Below are positions 15,960 to 25,169 of a DNA stretch of 64,000 bases, one piece after another. The translations under genes were made by a program, and so were the position numbers. Every line of letters begins with the position of its first letter. Within the stretch, counting starts at the first letter, position 1. The stretch spans positions 1 to 64,000 of the forward strand of contig NZ_MVHF01000016.1 of assembly GCF_002086485.1 (NCBI RefSeq), in the 5' to 3' direction. Below the pieces are notes generated by a model. The model saw only the letters and a program-made list of their open reading frames with translations, searched no databases and was not told where the DNA came from. This DNA comes from Mycobacterium aquaticum. GTDB taxonomy: Bacteria; Actinomycetota; Actinomycetes; Mycobacteriales; Mycobacteriaceae.

Positions 15960-18949
15960 AGCCGGCCCTCGCGGCGCAGCAGATCCTGCGCGCTCATCCC
16001 GCCACCGCGCCGCTTCGGCTCGTCCTCGCGGGTGTTGAGCTTCTCGGTGGACGGTTCCTGATCATGCTGACGCAGGGACGGCATCGCCGTGGTGGCGTCC
16101 GAACCGCCGTTGTCGGTGGGCCGTTGCGCGCTGAACGCCGTTGTCGGTGCGGCATCGTCGCCGCCTGACTGCGGCATCGCGCGGGTGGGATCCGCAGACG
16201 GCCGCATCGGCGGGGGCGGGGGAGTCGGCTGAGCCGACGGCCCACCACGCAGCGCACCGAGCCAGGACTCGATCTCCCGCTCCTCGCGCTGGGCCGGCGC
16301 AGCGGGCTTCGCCGAGCCTTCCACGGGCGGGTGGGGCAACTGAGTGCGTTCGGTCGGTGCGTTGCTGTGACCCGTCGCGGTGTTGACCGCGTTGGACACC
16401 GCGTTGCGCACGGCATTGCGGGCCATCGCCAGCCGGGTCGTCGCCGGCTCGTCGGCTTGCTGCCGGGGCGGCTGCGGCGGCGGAGGCGGAGCCATCCGCG
16501 TTGTGCCTGCCGCGGACGGGGCGTTGGTGCGGGCCGGCGGCAGTTGTCGCGGATCGGCAGCGGGATGGGTCGGATCATGCGGACGGGGCCGAGCCGCGGG
16601 TGGCGGCGGGGCACCGGCACCGACGAGGGTGCGTTCGTCGTCGGCGGGCTCGCGCACGGCCGGACGCTTGCGCTCGTCGGGCAGCTCGGTCTCGCCGAGG
16701 CCGATCCGCTGCTGCAGCCGCTTCATCCACAGCGGCGCCCACCAGCAATCGTCGCCGAGCAGCTTCATGATGGCCGGCACCAGGAACATCCGGATCACGG
16801 TGGCGTCCAGCAGCAGGGCGATCAGCAGACCGAAGGCCAGGTACTTCATCATCACCAGGTCGGAGAAGGCGAACGCGCCTGCCACGACGGCGAGGACCAG
16901 GGCCGCACCGGTGATCAGCCGGCCCGTCGTCGCGGTACCGATCCGGATGGCCTCGGCGGTCGACATGCCGCGTTCTCGGGCCTCCACCATGCGAGACACC
17001 AGGAACACTTCGTAGTCCGTCGACAGACCCCAGATCACCGCGATAATCAAGCCGATCATCGGTGCCATCAGTGGCTGTGGTGTGTAGTTCAGCAGACCTG
17101 ACCCGTGCCCCTCGATGAACATCCACGTCAGGATGCCCATGGTCGAGCCCAGGGTGAGCGCGCTCATCAACGCGGCCTTGATCGGCAGGACCACCGATCC
17201 GAAGGCCAGGAACATCAGCACGGTCGTGGTGCTCACCAGGATGACCACCATCAGCGGCAGCCTGGAGAACAGGCTGTGGATCGAGTCCTGTTCGAGCGCC
17301 GGTGTGCCACCCACGTACACCGTGATGCCGCGCGGCGGCTGTAGGGCACGCAGATCACCGACCTTGGTGGCGGCATCACCGCGGTTCACCAGGCCGTTCT
17401 GGATCACGCGGACCGACGGGTCCTTGGACCCGCTGTCGTTGGCCGGGCGCTCCTTCCACATCGCATCCGGGTTGTTGTCCGGGTCGGTGAAGCCGGAGAC
17501 GGTCAGCGCCTTGGCGCGCATGTCGGCGATCTGGTTGTCGGTGATCGGCTGGCCGTCGTCACGCTTCATCACGATGGTGAGCGGCTCGGTACGGAAGCCC
17601 GGGAACAGCTTGTCGAACTCTTCCTGCGACTGGCGCACCGGATTGTCCGGCGGCAGATACTTCTCACTGATGCCGGCGAGCGCGAGATGCCCGATGGGCA
17701 GCACGAGCAGCGTCATCAGGATCAGGATGGGCGCGGCGAACGCGATCGGCCGCTTCATCACCACATTGACCAGCCGGCCCCAGAAGCCTCGTTCGACTTC
17801 TTCGCGGGTCTTGGTCTTCTGGGTCTTCTCGGCGAACCAGTCGATGATCCGGCGGGAGAACGGCCAGTTGGCCAGGAACGGCACGCGCAGCAGCGTGCGG
17901 ACGCCGAGCGCGTCGACGTTGGCGCCGAGGATGCCCAGCGTCGCGGGCAGCACCGTGATCGAGAGGAACGCCGCGAGCATGACCGAGGCGATGATCGCGT
18001 AGGTGATCGACTTGAGGAAGCCGAGCGGGATCAGCAACAGCGGCAGCGACGACGCCACGATGATGACCGCGGAGAAGGCCACCGTGCGGCCCGAGGTCAT
18101 GACCGATCTTCGTACCGCGGCCTCGGTGTCGTAGCCCTCGGCGAGTTCTTCTCGGAACCGGCTCACGATGAACAGGCCGTAGTCGATCGCGATACCGAAG
18201 CCCATCATCGTCACGACCGGCTGGGCGAAGAAGTGCACGGGCCCGAACTCGGCGGTGAACCGCAGGATTCCCAGCGCGCCGCCGATGGTCAGACCACCGA
18301 TGATCGCCGGCAGGGCCGCCGCGACGGCGCCGCCGAACACGAAGAACAGCACGACGGCCACGAGCGGGACGATGGCCAGCTCGGCGCGTTTCTGGTCTGT
18401 GCCGATGGTTCCCGTCAGCTCACTGGCCAGCGGGTTGAGGCCGGCCAGCTTGATGTCGCCGCCGTTGACCTTCTGCAGGTCGGGCGCGATGGCCTGGTAG
18501 TTCTTGAGGATCGCGTCGTCGTCGTCGCCCTTGAGCGGGACGCTGATGAAGGTGTGGCGCAGGTCCTGCGTCTTCATCTGGCTGACGGTCGGGTCGGTGG
18601 TGTCGGGCGCTTTCAGCCAGCCCACCCAGCCGACGATCTGGTCCGGGTGGTCCTTGGTCACCTTGTCGAGCTCGCCGATGACCTTCTTCTGCCAGTCCTT
18701 GTCGGTGACCTTCTTGTCATTCGGCGGAGTGAGGATCGCCACGACGTGGCTGGTCCGGTCTCGGCCGTACACCTCGTCGCCCAGCAGCGACGCCGCCACG
18801 GACTGGCTGCCCTCGTCGTAGAAGCCGCTTTGCGTGACGTGCTTTCCCAGGTCGGCCCCGTAGATGCCGCCACCGAGGCAAAGCGCCACCATGACACCGA
18901 TGACGATGTACCTGAACCGGTACACCGTTCGACCCCACCAGGCGAACAC
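15956..18949 (-). CDS. mmpL3: MmpL3 trehalose monomycolate flippase
   Basis: This 997-aa essential RND transporter moves trehalose monomycolate across the inner membrane for mycolic-acid assembly and is the target of SQ109-type inhibitors. Both proton-relay pairs are intact at D256-Y257 and D645-Y646, at the same numbering as in M. smegmatis MmpL3. Two periplasmic porter domains follow TM1 and TM7, and a long Pro-rich cytosolic tail ends in AQDLLRREGRL. The GTG at 18949 follows an AGGAG site. The transporter region is very similar to M. smegmatis MmpL3, while the tail is more divergent. Confidence 0.97.
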   Translation of the reverse strand: MFAWWGRTVYRFRYIVIGVMVALCLGGGIYGADLGKHVTQSGFYDEGSQSVAASLLGDEVYGRDRTSHVVAILTPPNDKKVTDKDWQKKVIGELDKVTKDHPDQIVGWVGWLKAPDTTDPTVSQMKTQDLRHTFISVPLKGDDDDAILKNYQAIAPDLQKVNGGDIKLAGLNPLASELTGTIGTDQKRAELAIVPLVAVVLFFVFGGAVAAALPAIIGGLTIGGALGILRFTAEFGPVHFFAQPVVTMMGFGIAIDYGLFIVSRFREELAEGYDTEAAVRRSVMTSGRTVAFSAVIIVASSLPLLLIPLGFLKSITYAIIASVMLAAFLSITVLPATLGILGANVDALGVRTLLRVPFLANWPFSRRIIDWFAEKTQKTKTREEVERGFWGRLVNVVMKRPIAFAAPILILMTLLVLPIGHLALAGISEKYLPPDNPVRQSQEEFDKLFPGFRTEPLTIVMKRDDGQPITDNQIADMRAKALTVSGFTDPDNNPDAMWKERPANDSGSKDPSVRVIQNGLVNRGDAATKVGDLRALQPPRGITVYVGGTPALEQDSIHSLFSRLPLMVVILVSTTTVLMFLAFGSVVLPIKAALMSALTLGSTMGILTWMFIEGHGSGLLNYTPQPLMAPMIGLIIAVIWGLSTDYEVFLVSRMVEARERGMSTAEAIRIGTATTGRLITGAALVLAVVAGAFAFSDLVMMKYLAFGLLIALLLDATVIRMFLVPAIMKLLGDDCWWAPLWMKRLQQRIGLGETELPDERKRPAVREPADDERTLVGAGAPPPPAARPRPHDPTHPAADPRQLPPARTNAPSAAGTTRMAPPPPPQPPRQQADEPATTRLAMARNAVRNAVSNAVNTATGHSNAPTERTQLPHPPVEGSAKPAAPAQREEREIESWLGALRGGPSAQPTPPPPPMRPSADPTRAMPQSGGDDAAPTTAFSAQRPTDNGGSDATTAMPSLRQHDQEPSTEKLNTREDEPKRRGGGMSAQDLLRREGRL

Positions 18950-19025
18950 TTATGCTCCTAACTAGATCCGTGGAGACCCGCGCATCGAATTTCTCGGCGA
19001 AATTTCTTCAGGCCTTGTGCAGTTG

Positions 19026-19727
19026 TTACACGCGCGAGTTCAGCAGCGATGACAGCGGCCGGAACGGCTGCAGCCATGCCCCCTGCTCGGGCAGCGAGTC
19101 CAGGCCGATCCGTGGCAGCGGTTCCCGGAAAACACCAGGAATGTCCTCTAGATCGACAAACTCCAAGGTATCCGACGCTAGCGCCCAGCTTGCATGTTCG
19201 CGAAATCCGAGCACCTGCACCGGGGTGCCTTCGCGAGCAATGTCTTCCAGTGGCTGCCGGAACGCCTGCCCGTCGGCGGACGCGACCAGCACCGCGGCCA
19301 AGCCCTCACGGCGGCGCAGCGCGATGTGGTCGAGCATGTCGCTGTCGACGTCACTGTCGTCATCAATCTTCGGTTTTGCGAAGACGGCGAACCCCACGTT
19401 ACGCAAAGCCTCCACCCATGGGCGAACGACATCGGCGCTACCTGGGGCGATGTTGGTGAAGACGGTTGCTTCGGGCTCCAGCGATATGCCGGGTTCGGCG
19501 GCGGAGAGCTCAGCGGTGTAACCCAGCAGCCAGCGGCCCAGGGCATCGAAGCGGGGCCGGTGCGCGGCGGTCGGCCTGCCGCCCAGGATGGAGCCGAGCC
19601 CCATGTCGAGATTGGGTGCATCCCACACCAGCAAAACCCGGCGGGTGGTCGCGGTGCCGTCGGCCTGTGACGCGTCTTGCACACTGTGCTCTTGCACACC
19701 GTCGTCCAGCTCGGGGAACACACTCAT
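19026..19727 (-). CDS. NYN domain protein (Rv0207c-like)
   Basis: This 233-aa cytosolic protein has an NYN/PIN-like nuclease fold: LLVWDAPNLDMGLG near residue 31 supplies the first acidic residue, and the acidic DDDSDVDSDMLDHIAL segment and VASADGQAF supply the others expected for metal binding. NYN proteins are typically RNA-processing nucleases; activity here is inference. It overlaps the trmB stop by four bases (ATGA), so it is coupled to trmB, and precedes mmpL3 by 76 bases. Synteny matches Rv0206c-Rv0208c. Confidence 0.85.
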   Translation of the reverse strand: MSVFPELDDGVQEHSVQDASQADGTATTRRVLLVWDAPNLDMGLGSILGGRPTAAHRPRFDALGRWLLGYTAELSAAEPGISLEPEATVFTNIAPGSADVVRPWVEALRNVGFAVFAKPKIDDDSDVDSDMLDHIALRRREGLAAVLVASADGQAFRQPLEDIAREGTPVQVLGFREHASWALASDTLEFVDLEDIPGVFREPLPRIGLDSLPEQGAWLQPFRPLSSLLNSRV

Positions 19728-20506
19728 GGGCGCTTCTCCCAGATCAACTCGGTGATGTCCGGACCGGCGAGGGCCTTCTGTTCGTATTTGGTGACGGGCC
19801 GCTGCACGGAGATGGGCAGCTCGTCACTGTCGGAGACTTGACGCAGCAGCGGCTCGGCGTCACCGACCTCAGCCATGAATTCGGCGTACCCGCTGTGGTC
19901 GGTGGCGGCGTGCAGCACACCGCCGGGACGCAGCCGGTCGGCGATCAGCGCAACCGTCGCGGGCTGCAGCAGTCGGCGCTTGTGATGCCGGGACTTGGGC
20001 CACGGATCGGGGAAGAAAACGCGAACGCCGGTCAGCGATGCCGGGGCGATCATGTGCTCGAGCACGTCGACGCCGTCGCCACGGACCAGGCGGATGTTGT
20101 TGATGCCTGCGCGGTCGATGCCGCTGAGCAGCTGGGCCAGTCCCTTGCGGTAGACCTCGACGGCGATCACGTCGATGTCCGGTTCGGCCTGCGCCATCGC
20201 CAGGGTCGAGGTACCGGTGCCCGAGCCGATCTCCAGCACCAGCGGAGCACTGCGGCCGAACCAGGCCGCGGTGTCCAGGTCGACCACCGGTTTGCCGTCG
20301 TCGCTGCGGGCCTGCATGCCCAGGTCGGGCCAGCGGCGGTCCCAGGTGGCCTGTTGTCCGCTCGACAGCGTCGAGCGCCGGGTGCGGAAGCTGGTCACCC
20401 GGGGCAGGCGGTGCGGCTGGTCGGCGGCCCCGGTGTCGTCCGGTTCCGGAGCCGGCCCACCCGCGACATCCAGCCTGGGCACGTGCATTTGTCCATGGTG
20501 TCTCAT
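19724..20506 (-). CDS. trmB: tRNA (guanine-N7-)-methyltransferase
   Basis: This 260-aa SAM-dependent enzyme makes m7G46 in tRNA variable loops. The SAM-binding motif LEIGSGTGTSTLAMAQ and the family-specific FFPDPWPKSRHHKRRL are intact, as is the C-terminal TKYEQKALA. The frame continues upstream, but the ATG at 20506 (MRHHGQMH) matches the M. tuberculosis TrmB start. It is the first gene of a minus-strand run with the NYN gene and probably mmpL3, and is divergent from the GTPase-like gene at 20722. Confidence 0.95.
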   Translation of the reverse strand: MRHHGQMHVPRLDVAGGPAPEPDDTGAADQPHRLPRVTSFRTRRSTLSSGQQATWDRRWPDLGMQARSDDGKPVVDLDTAAWFGRSAPLVLEIGSGTGTSTLAMAQAEPDIDVIAVEVYRKGLAQLLSGIDRAGINNIRLVRGDGVDVLEHMIAPASLTGVRVFFPDPWPKSRHHKRRLLQPATVALIADRLRPGGVLHAATDHSGYAEFMAEVGDAEPLLRQVSDSDELPISVQRPVTKYEQKALAGPDITELIWEKRP

Positions 20507-20721
20507 TGGCGCCGAAGTCCCCGCATCGTGGTAGAGATTGATACCCAACAGTTGCCTTGGACTGTCAGGGTCAAACGGCCGTTCGTGAGCCTGCCCGGGA
20601 CGTGCCACGATTTCCAGTGGGGGACCGGAGCGGGTCCGGATGTCGCAGGGAAGGCCGCCACATTTTCGCAGATGAGCTCGCGTGTTTCGCTGACCGTGCC
20701 GGTGGTTCACGGTTGGCGCAG

Positions 20722-21618
20722 ATGAGCGCGCGGGTGTCGGCCCCGGTGGGCATTGCCGTGCGGGGACGCCCCGGCGTCGGCGCCGCGACGGTCGCCGACG
20801 CGTTGCGTGCCGCGGGCATGGTGGTGTCCGATGCGGGCGAGGTCGTGGTCCTGGTGATCGCCGAGGTGTGCAAGCCCGAGGATCTGGCGCTGCTGGCGGA
20901 GCTGCGCCGCGCCGGGGTGCCAGGGTTGATCGTGTTCAACAAGGCCGACCTGGCCGGTTCGGGTCCCGGGGGCCCGATGGCCACCGCGCAGCGCCGGGCG
21001 GTCGAGCTGCGTGCGCTGACCGGGGTGCCCGTGGTGCCGATGGTGGCGTTGTTGGCGGCGGTGACGCTGCCCGCCGAGTTGATCTCCGCGCTGCGGACGC
21101 TGGCCGTGCAACCTGCGGATCTGACCTCGGCCGACGCGTTCGTGGCCGGCGAGCACCCGGTGCCGCATGCGCTGCGGGCTCGGTTGCTGGCCACCCTCGA
21201 CCGGTTCGGTGTCGCGCATGCCAGCCTGGCGCTGAGCCGGGGCGCCGAAGCGGACGAGCTGCCTGCTTTGTTGCGCCGGCTCAGCGGCGTCGAGGACGTC
21301 CTGGCTGCGTTGCGCGATGTCGCGGCGCCGGTGCGGTACCGGCGGGTGCGGGCCGCACTGGCCGAATTGCGGGCGCTGGGCCGCGACGACGTCGCTCGCT
21401 TCCTTGCGGCCGACGACACCGTGATCGCAGTGATGGCCGCTGCCGTCGACGTGGTGCAGGCGCACGGTCTGGTGGTCGATCCCGGTACGCGTCCCGAGGC
21501 CCATGTGCGGCGGGCCAGGCACTGGCGGAATTACGGTCGAGGACCGGTGGACGCGCTGCACCGCAGCTGCAGTGCGGACATCGTCCGCGGCTCGCTGCGG
21601 TTGTTGGGCGGCCGATGA
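20722..21618 (+). CDS. GTPase-like protein with degenerate P-loop (Rv0209-like)
   Basis: This 298-aa protein begins with a G-domain-like strand-loop, GIAVRGRPGVGAATV (about residues 9-23), that resembles a Walker A motif but lacks the Lys-Ser/Thr. A later VFNKADLAG is a good G4 (NKxD) guanine-specificity motif. The remainder is alpha-helical. It corresponds by position and size to Rv0209. Its stop overlaps the start of the next gene (ATGA). The pairing resembles actinobacterial dynamin-like tandem genes, but nucleotide hydrolysis is doubtful without the P-loop lysine. Start is the ATG at 20722; in-frame codons upstream are antisense to trmB. Confidence 0.72.
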   Translation: MSARVSAPVGIAVRGRPGVGAATVADALRAAGMVVSDAGEVVVLVIAEVCKPEDLALLAELRRAGVPGLIVFNKADLAGSGPGGPMATAQRRAVELRALTGVPVVPMVALLAAVTLPAELISALRTLAVQPADLTSADAFVAGEHPVPHALRARLLATLDRFGVAHASLALSRGAEADELPALLRRLSGVEDVLAALRDVAAPVRYRRVRAALAELRALGRDDVARFLAADDTVIAVMAAAVDVVQAHGLVVDPGTRPEAHVRRARHWRNYGRGPVDALHRSCSADIVRGSLRLLGGR

Positions 21619-23075
21619 CCGACGTCGATCCCGAGCAGGATCCGGTCGCTGCCGCCGATGCCGTCGTCGCGGCCATCGATCCGGGACTGAGCTCGCCGGG
21701 CGTCGAGCCCCGTGACGTCGTGCTGGTCACCGGGCCCTGGCTGGCCGGTGCCACCAGTGTGTTGGCGGCGTTGCGGGAGCGCATGCCGCAGCAGCCGTTC
21801 GTCGAATCCACCGAACTGGTGGCCGGTGAGGCGCCGTCGGCCGTCGTCTTCGTGGTGTCCGCGGCCTCACCTCTGACCGAATCCGATTGCGCCCTGGTCG
21901 ATTTGGCGTCCACGTACACCGATCTGGTGATCGGGGTGGTGTCCAAGATCGACGCGCACCGCGGCTGGCGGGAGATCCGCGATGCCGATGCGGCGATCCT
22001 GGCGCAGCGGGCAGGCCGGTATGCCCGCATGCCGTGGGTCGGGGTGGCGGCCGCGCCGGACCTGGGCGAGCCGCAGCTCGACGAGCTGGTCGAGCTGCTG
22101 GAGGTTCGGCTGGCCGAACCCGAGGTGCGGCACCGCAACCGGCTGCGAGCCTGGGAGGCCAGGCTGGTCGCGGTGATCGGCAGGTATGAGGCCGACGGCG
22201 CAGGAGCGGACCGCAAGGCCAGGGTGGAGGCGCTGCGGGAGCGTCGCGACGACATCGCGCGCAGTCGCAGACTCGCCAGAACCGAACGCAGCATCGCGCT
22301 GCGCAGTCAGCTCCAGCAGGCCCGGGTGCAGCTGGGTTACTTCGCCCGCAATCGCTGCAGTTCGGTGCGCACAGAACTGCAGGAAGACATCGCCGGGCTC
22401 AGTCGCCGGCGCATGGCCGCGTTCGAGGAGTATGTGCACCGCCGCGCCGACGATGTGGTCGACGAGGTCGACGACGGTGTCACCGAACACCTCGGCGACG
22501 TGGCCGCCGAGTTCGGGCTGACGGCCCCGCCGCCCGCAGCGGAGCCTCCGCAACCGGTCATCGAGGCGCCGTCGCTGCGGTCCCGGACCACCGAGACCCG
22601 GCTCATGGCGGTGCTTGGTGTCGGCTTCGGTCTGGGTGTGGCGTTCGCGGTGAGCCGCATGCTGGCCGGGGCGGCGCCGCAGCTGGCCGTGGCCGGCCTG
22701 GTGGTCGGGGCCGTGGTGGGGCTGCTGCTGACGATCTGGGTGGTCGGCGTCCGCGGGCTGCTGCGGGACCGCGCCGTGCTCGACCGTTGGGTTGCCGACG
22801 CCACCACATCGCTGCGATCGACGCTGGAGGAGTTCGTCGCAACCCGGGTGCTGGCCGCGGAGACGGCATTGACCACCGAATTGGCCACGGTCGAGGAAAC
22901 CGAGGCTCAGTCCACCGCCCGACAAATCGCCGAAATCGATGCCGAATTACGCGAGCACGCCATCGCGACGTCGCGGGCGGCCGCTGCGCGCGATCGCCGG
23001 ATACCTCCTTTACAGCGTGCGCTCGACGCCGTCCGGGCAGATCTTTATGGCAGCTCAGGGCCTACTGCGGAGTAA
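21615..23075 (+). CDS. GTPase-like membrane protein (Rv0210-like)
   Basis: This 486-aa protein has an N-terminal G-like domain with a degenerate P-loop (GPWLAGATSVLAAL) and a G4-like VVSKIDAHRGW. A long helical region rich in Arg/Glu (about residues 170-310) is probably coiled coil. Two adjacent transmembrane helices follow near residues 330-375 and a helical tail closes the protein. This layout recalls bacterial dynamin-like proteins that anchor by a two-helix paddle. It is coupled to the Rv0209-like gene by ATGA and matches Rv0210. Membrane remodelling is an inference from layout only. Confidence 0.72.
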   Translation: MTDVDPEQDPVAAADAVVAAIDPGLSSPGVEPRDVVLVTGPWLAGATSVLAALRERMPQQPFVESTELVAGEAPSAVVFVVSAASPLTESDCALVDLASTYTDLVIGVVSKIDAHRGWREIRDADAAILAQRAGRYARMPWVGVAAAPDLGEPQLDELVELLEVRLAEPEVRHRNRLRAWEARLVAVIGRYEADGAGADRKARVEALRERRDDIARSRRLARTERSIALRSQLQQARVQLGYFARNRCSSVRTELQEDIAGLSRRRMAAFEEYVHRRADDVVDEVDDGVTEHLGDVAAEFGLTAPPPAAEPPQPVIEAPSLRSRTTETRLMAVLGVGFGLGVAFAVSRMLAGAAPQLAVAGLVVGAVVGLLLTIWVVGVRGLLRDRAVLDRWVADATTSLRSTLEEFVATRVLAAETALTTELATVEETEAQSTARQIAEIDAELREHAIATSRAAAARDRRIPPLQRALDAVRADLYGSSGPTAE

Positions 23076-23225
23076 CCCGTCAACTGAATCGTTCTTGTGA
23101 GTAATCGGACATTGCAGTCGTGGACAATGGGTATGTCACCCGCGTTAACCTCATAGCCAAGGACCCCCCGACCGCGTCATTTACGTGGTACGCGCTCCGA
23201 AAAAACTCACGCAGGAGACTTTTAT

Positions 23226-25052
23226 ATGCCCGCAGCGACCATTCCGGGTTTGGACACCGCACCGACCAAGCACGAGGGCCTACTGGCCTGGGTGCGTGAG
23301 GTGGCCGAACTGACGCAGCCCGACCGCGTGGCGTTCGCAGACGGGTCCGAGGAGGAGTTCAACCGCCTCGCCGCCCACCTGGTCGACGCCGGCACCTTCC
23401 AGAAGCTCAACGAAGAGAAGCTGCCCAATTCCTACCTCGCCCTCTCCGATCCTTCGGACGTGGCCCGGGTCGAATCCCGGACCTTCATCTGCTCCGAGCG
23501 TGAGATCGACGCGGGGCCGACCAACAACTGGATGGACCCCGCCGAGATGCGGGGCATCCTCACCGAGCTGTACCGCGGCTCGATGCGCGGCCGCACCATG
23601 TGGGTGGTGCCGTTCTGCATGGGTCCGCTGGATGCCGAGGATCCCAAGCTCGGTGTGGAGATCACCGACTCGGAATACGTCGTCGTCTCCATGCGCACCA
23701 TGACCCGGATGGGGCAGGCGGCGCTGGACAAGCTCGGCGACGACCGCTTCTTCGTCAAGGCCCTGCACTCGCTCGGCGCTCCGCTGGAGCCCGGTCAGGC
23801 CGACGTGCCGTGGCCGTGCAACGACACCAAATACATCACCCACTTCCCCGAGACCCGGGAGATCTGGAGCTACGGTTCGGGCTACGGCGGCAACGCGCTG
23901 CTGGGCAAGAAGTGCTATTCGCTGCGCATCGCCTCGGCCATGGCCCACGACGAGGGCTGGCTCGCCGAGCACATGCTGATCCTCAAGTTGATCTCCCCGG
24001 AGAACAAGGCGTATTTCATCGCCGCGGCGTTCCCGTCGGCGTGTGGCAAGACCAACCTCGCGATGCTGCAGCCCACCATCCCGGGCTGGCGCGCCGAGAC
24101 CGTCGGTGACGACATCGCGTGGATGCGCTTCGGCAAGGACGGCCGGCTCTATGCCGTCAACCCCGAGTTCGGCTTCTTCGGCGTCGCACCTGGCACCAAC
24201 TGGTCCTCGAACCCGAACGCGATGAAGACCATCGCCGCGGGCAACACCGTCTTCACCAACGTCGCCAAGACCGACGACAACGAGGTCTGGTGGGAAGGCC
24301 TGGAAGGCGACCCCGACCACCTCATCGACTGGAAGGGCCACGACTGGTACCGCGAGTCGGAGGAAAAGGCCGCTCACCCCAACTCGCGTTACTGCACCCC
24401 GATCTCGCAGTGCCCGACGCTGGCGCCCGAGTGGGACGACCCGCAGGGCGTGCCGATCTCGGCCATTCTGTTCGGCGGGCGCCGCAAGACCACGGTGCCC
24501 CTGATCACGCAGGCCCGCGACTGGCAGCACGGCGTGTTCATCGGCGCCACCCTGGGCTCCGAGCAGACGGCCGCCGCCGAGGGCAAGGTCGGCACGGTGC
24601 GCCGCGACCCGATGGCGATGCTGCCGTTCCTGGGCTACAACGTCGGCGACTACTTCCAGCACTGGATCAACATCGGCAAGAACGCCGACGAGTCGAAGAT
24701 GCCCGCGGTGTTCTTCGTCAACTGGTTCCGCCGGGGCGAGGACGGCCGCTTCCTGTGGCCGGGCTTCGGTGAGAACAGCCGCGTGCTCAAGTGGGCCATC
24801 GAGCGCATCGAGCATCAGGCCGACGGCAAGAGCACCCCGATCGGCATCGTGCCGACGGCTGCCGACCTGGACCTGAACGGCCTGGACGTGGACCCCGCCG
24901 ATGTCGACGAGGCGCTCGCCGTCAACCCCGACGAGTGGCGGGCCGAGCTGCCGCAGATCGAGGAGTGGTTCGAGTTCGTCGGTGAGAAGCTGCCGACCGG
25001 GCTCAAGGACGAGTTCGACGCGCTCAAGCACCGCCTCGCCGAAGACGCCTAG
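23226..25052 (+). CDS. pckG: Phosphoenolpyruvate carboxykinase (GTP)
   Basis: This 608-aa cytosolic enzyme interconverts oxaloacetate plus GTP with phosphoenolpyruvate plus CO2, the entry to gluconeogenesis. The nucleotide P-loop FPSACGKTN includes the hyper-reactive Cys273 and Lys275, and the GTP-class motifs GDDIAWM and FGGRRKTTVPL are present. Length is typical of GTP-PEPCK. An AGGAG site precedes the ATG by eight bases. The 150-base upstream gap should carry its promoter, but I could not pick one convincingly. M. tuberculosis names the orthologue pckA (Rv0211). Confidence 0.97.
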   Translation: MPAATIPGLDTAPTKHEGLLAWVREVAELTQPDRVAFADGSEEEFNRLAAHLVDAGTFQKLNEEKLPNSYLALSDPSDVARVESRTFICSEREIDAGPTNNWMDPAEMRGILTELYRGSMRGRTMWVVPFCMGPLDAEDPKLGVEITDSEYVVVSMRTMTRMGQAALDKLGDDRFFVKALHSLGAPLEPGQADVPWPCNDTKYITHFPETREIWSYGSGYGGNALLGKKCYSLRIASAMAHDEGWLAEHMLILKLISPENKAYFIAAAFPSACGKTNLAMLQPTIPGWRAETVGDDIAWMRFGKDGRLYAVNPEFGFFGVAPGTNWSSNPNAMKTIAAGNTVFTNVAKTDDNEVWWEGLEGDPDHLIDWKGHDWYRESEEKAAHPNSRYCTPISQCPTLAPEWDDPQGVPISAILFGGRRKTTVPLITQARDWQHGVFIGATLGSEQTAAAEGKVGTVRRDPMAMLPFLGYNVGDYFQHWINIGKNADESKMPAVFFVNWFRRGEDGRFLWPGFGENSRVLKWAIERIEHQADGKSTPIGIVPTAADLDLNGLDVDPADVDEALAVNPDEWRAELPQIEEWFEFVGEKLPTGLKDEFDALKHRLAEDA

Positions 25053-25068
25053 GCCCTAGCGCTCAGCA

Positions 25069-25089
25069 CCGCGAGCGTGCGTGTCTGTC
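25069..25089 (+). repeat. Interspersed 21-nt repeat, copy 1
   Basis: A 21-base segment beginning CCGCGAGCGTGCG, just after the pckG stop, recurs on the opposite strand at 61919-61939 with one mismatch. Both copies sit between convergent genes. Confidence 0.6.
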
Positions 25090-25117
25090 GCTAGCCGCGC
25101 GCAACATCTCAGCAATT

Positions 25118-25148
25118 CGCGCACCCTCGTGATTCACGAGGGTGCGCG
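25118..25148. terminator. Bidirectional intrinsic terminator between pckG and an MMPL gene
   Basis: The 15-base arms CGCGCACCCTCGTGA (25118-25132) and TCACGAGGGTGCGCG (25134-25148) are a perfect inverted repeat. On the plus strand it is followed by GTTTGCGTT... with a short T-run starting at 25149. It lies centrally between the convergent pckG and MMPL genes and should end both transcripts. Confidence 0.85.
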
Positions 25149-25169
25149 TTTGCGTTGGCGGGCAGGGCG

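Noticed and set aside
23076..23225. Candidate promoter TTGCAG/TATGTC ahead of pckG
   Set aside because: The 14-base spacing is too short and no better pair was found, so I do not call a promoter.
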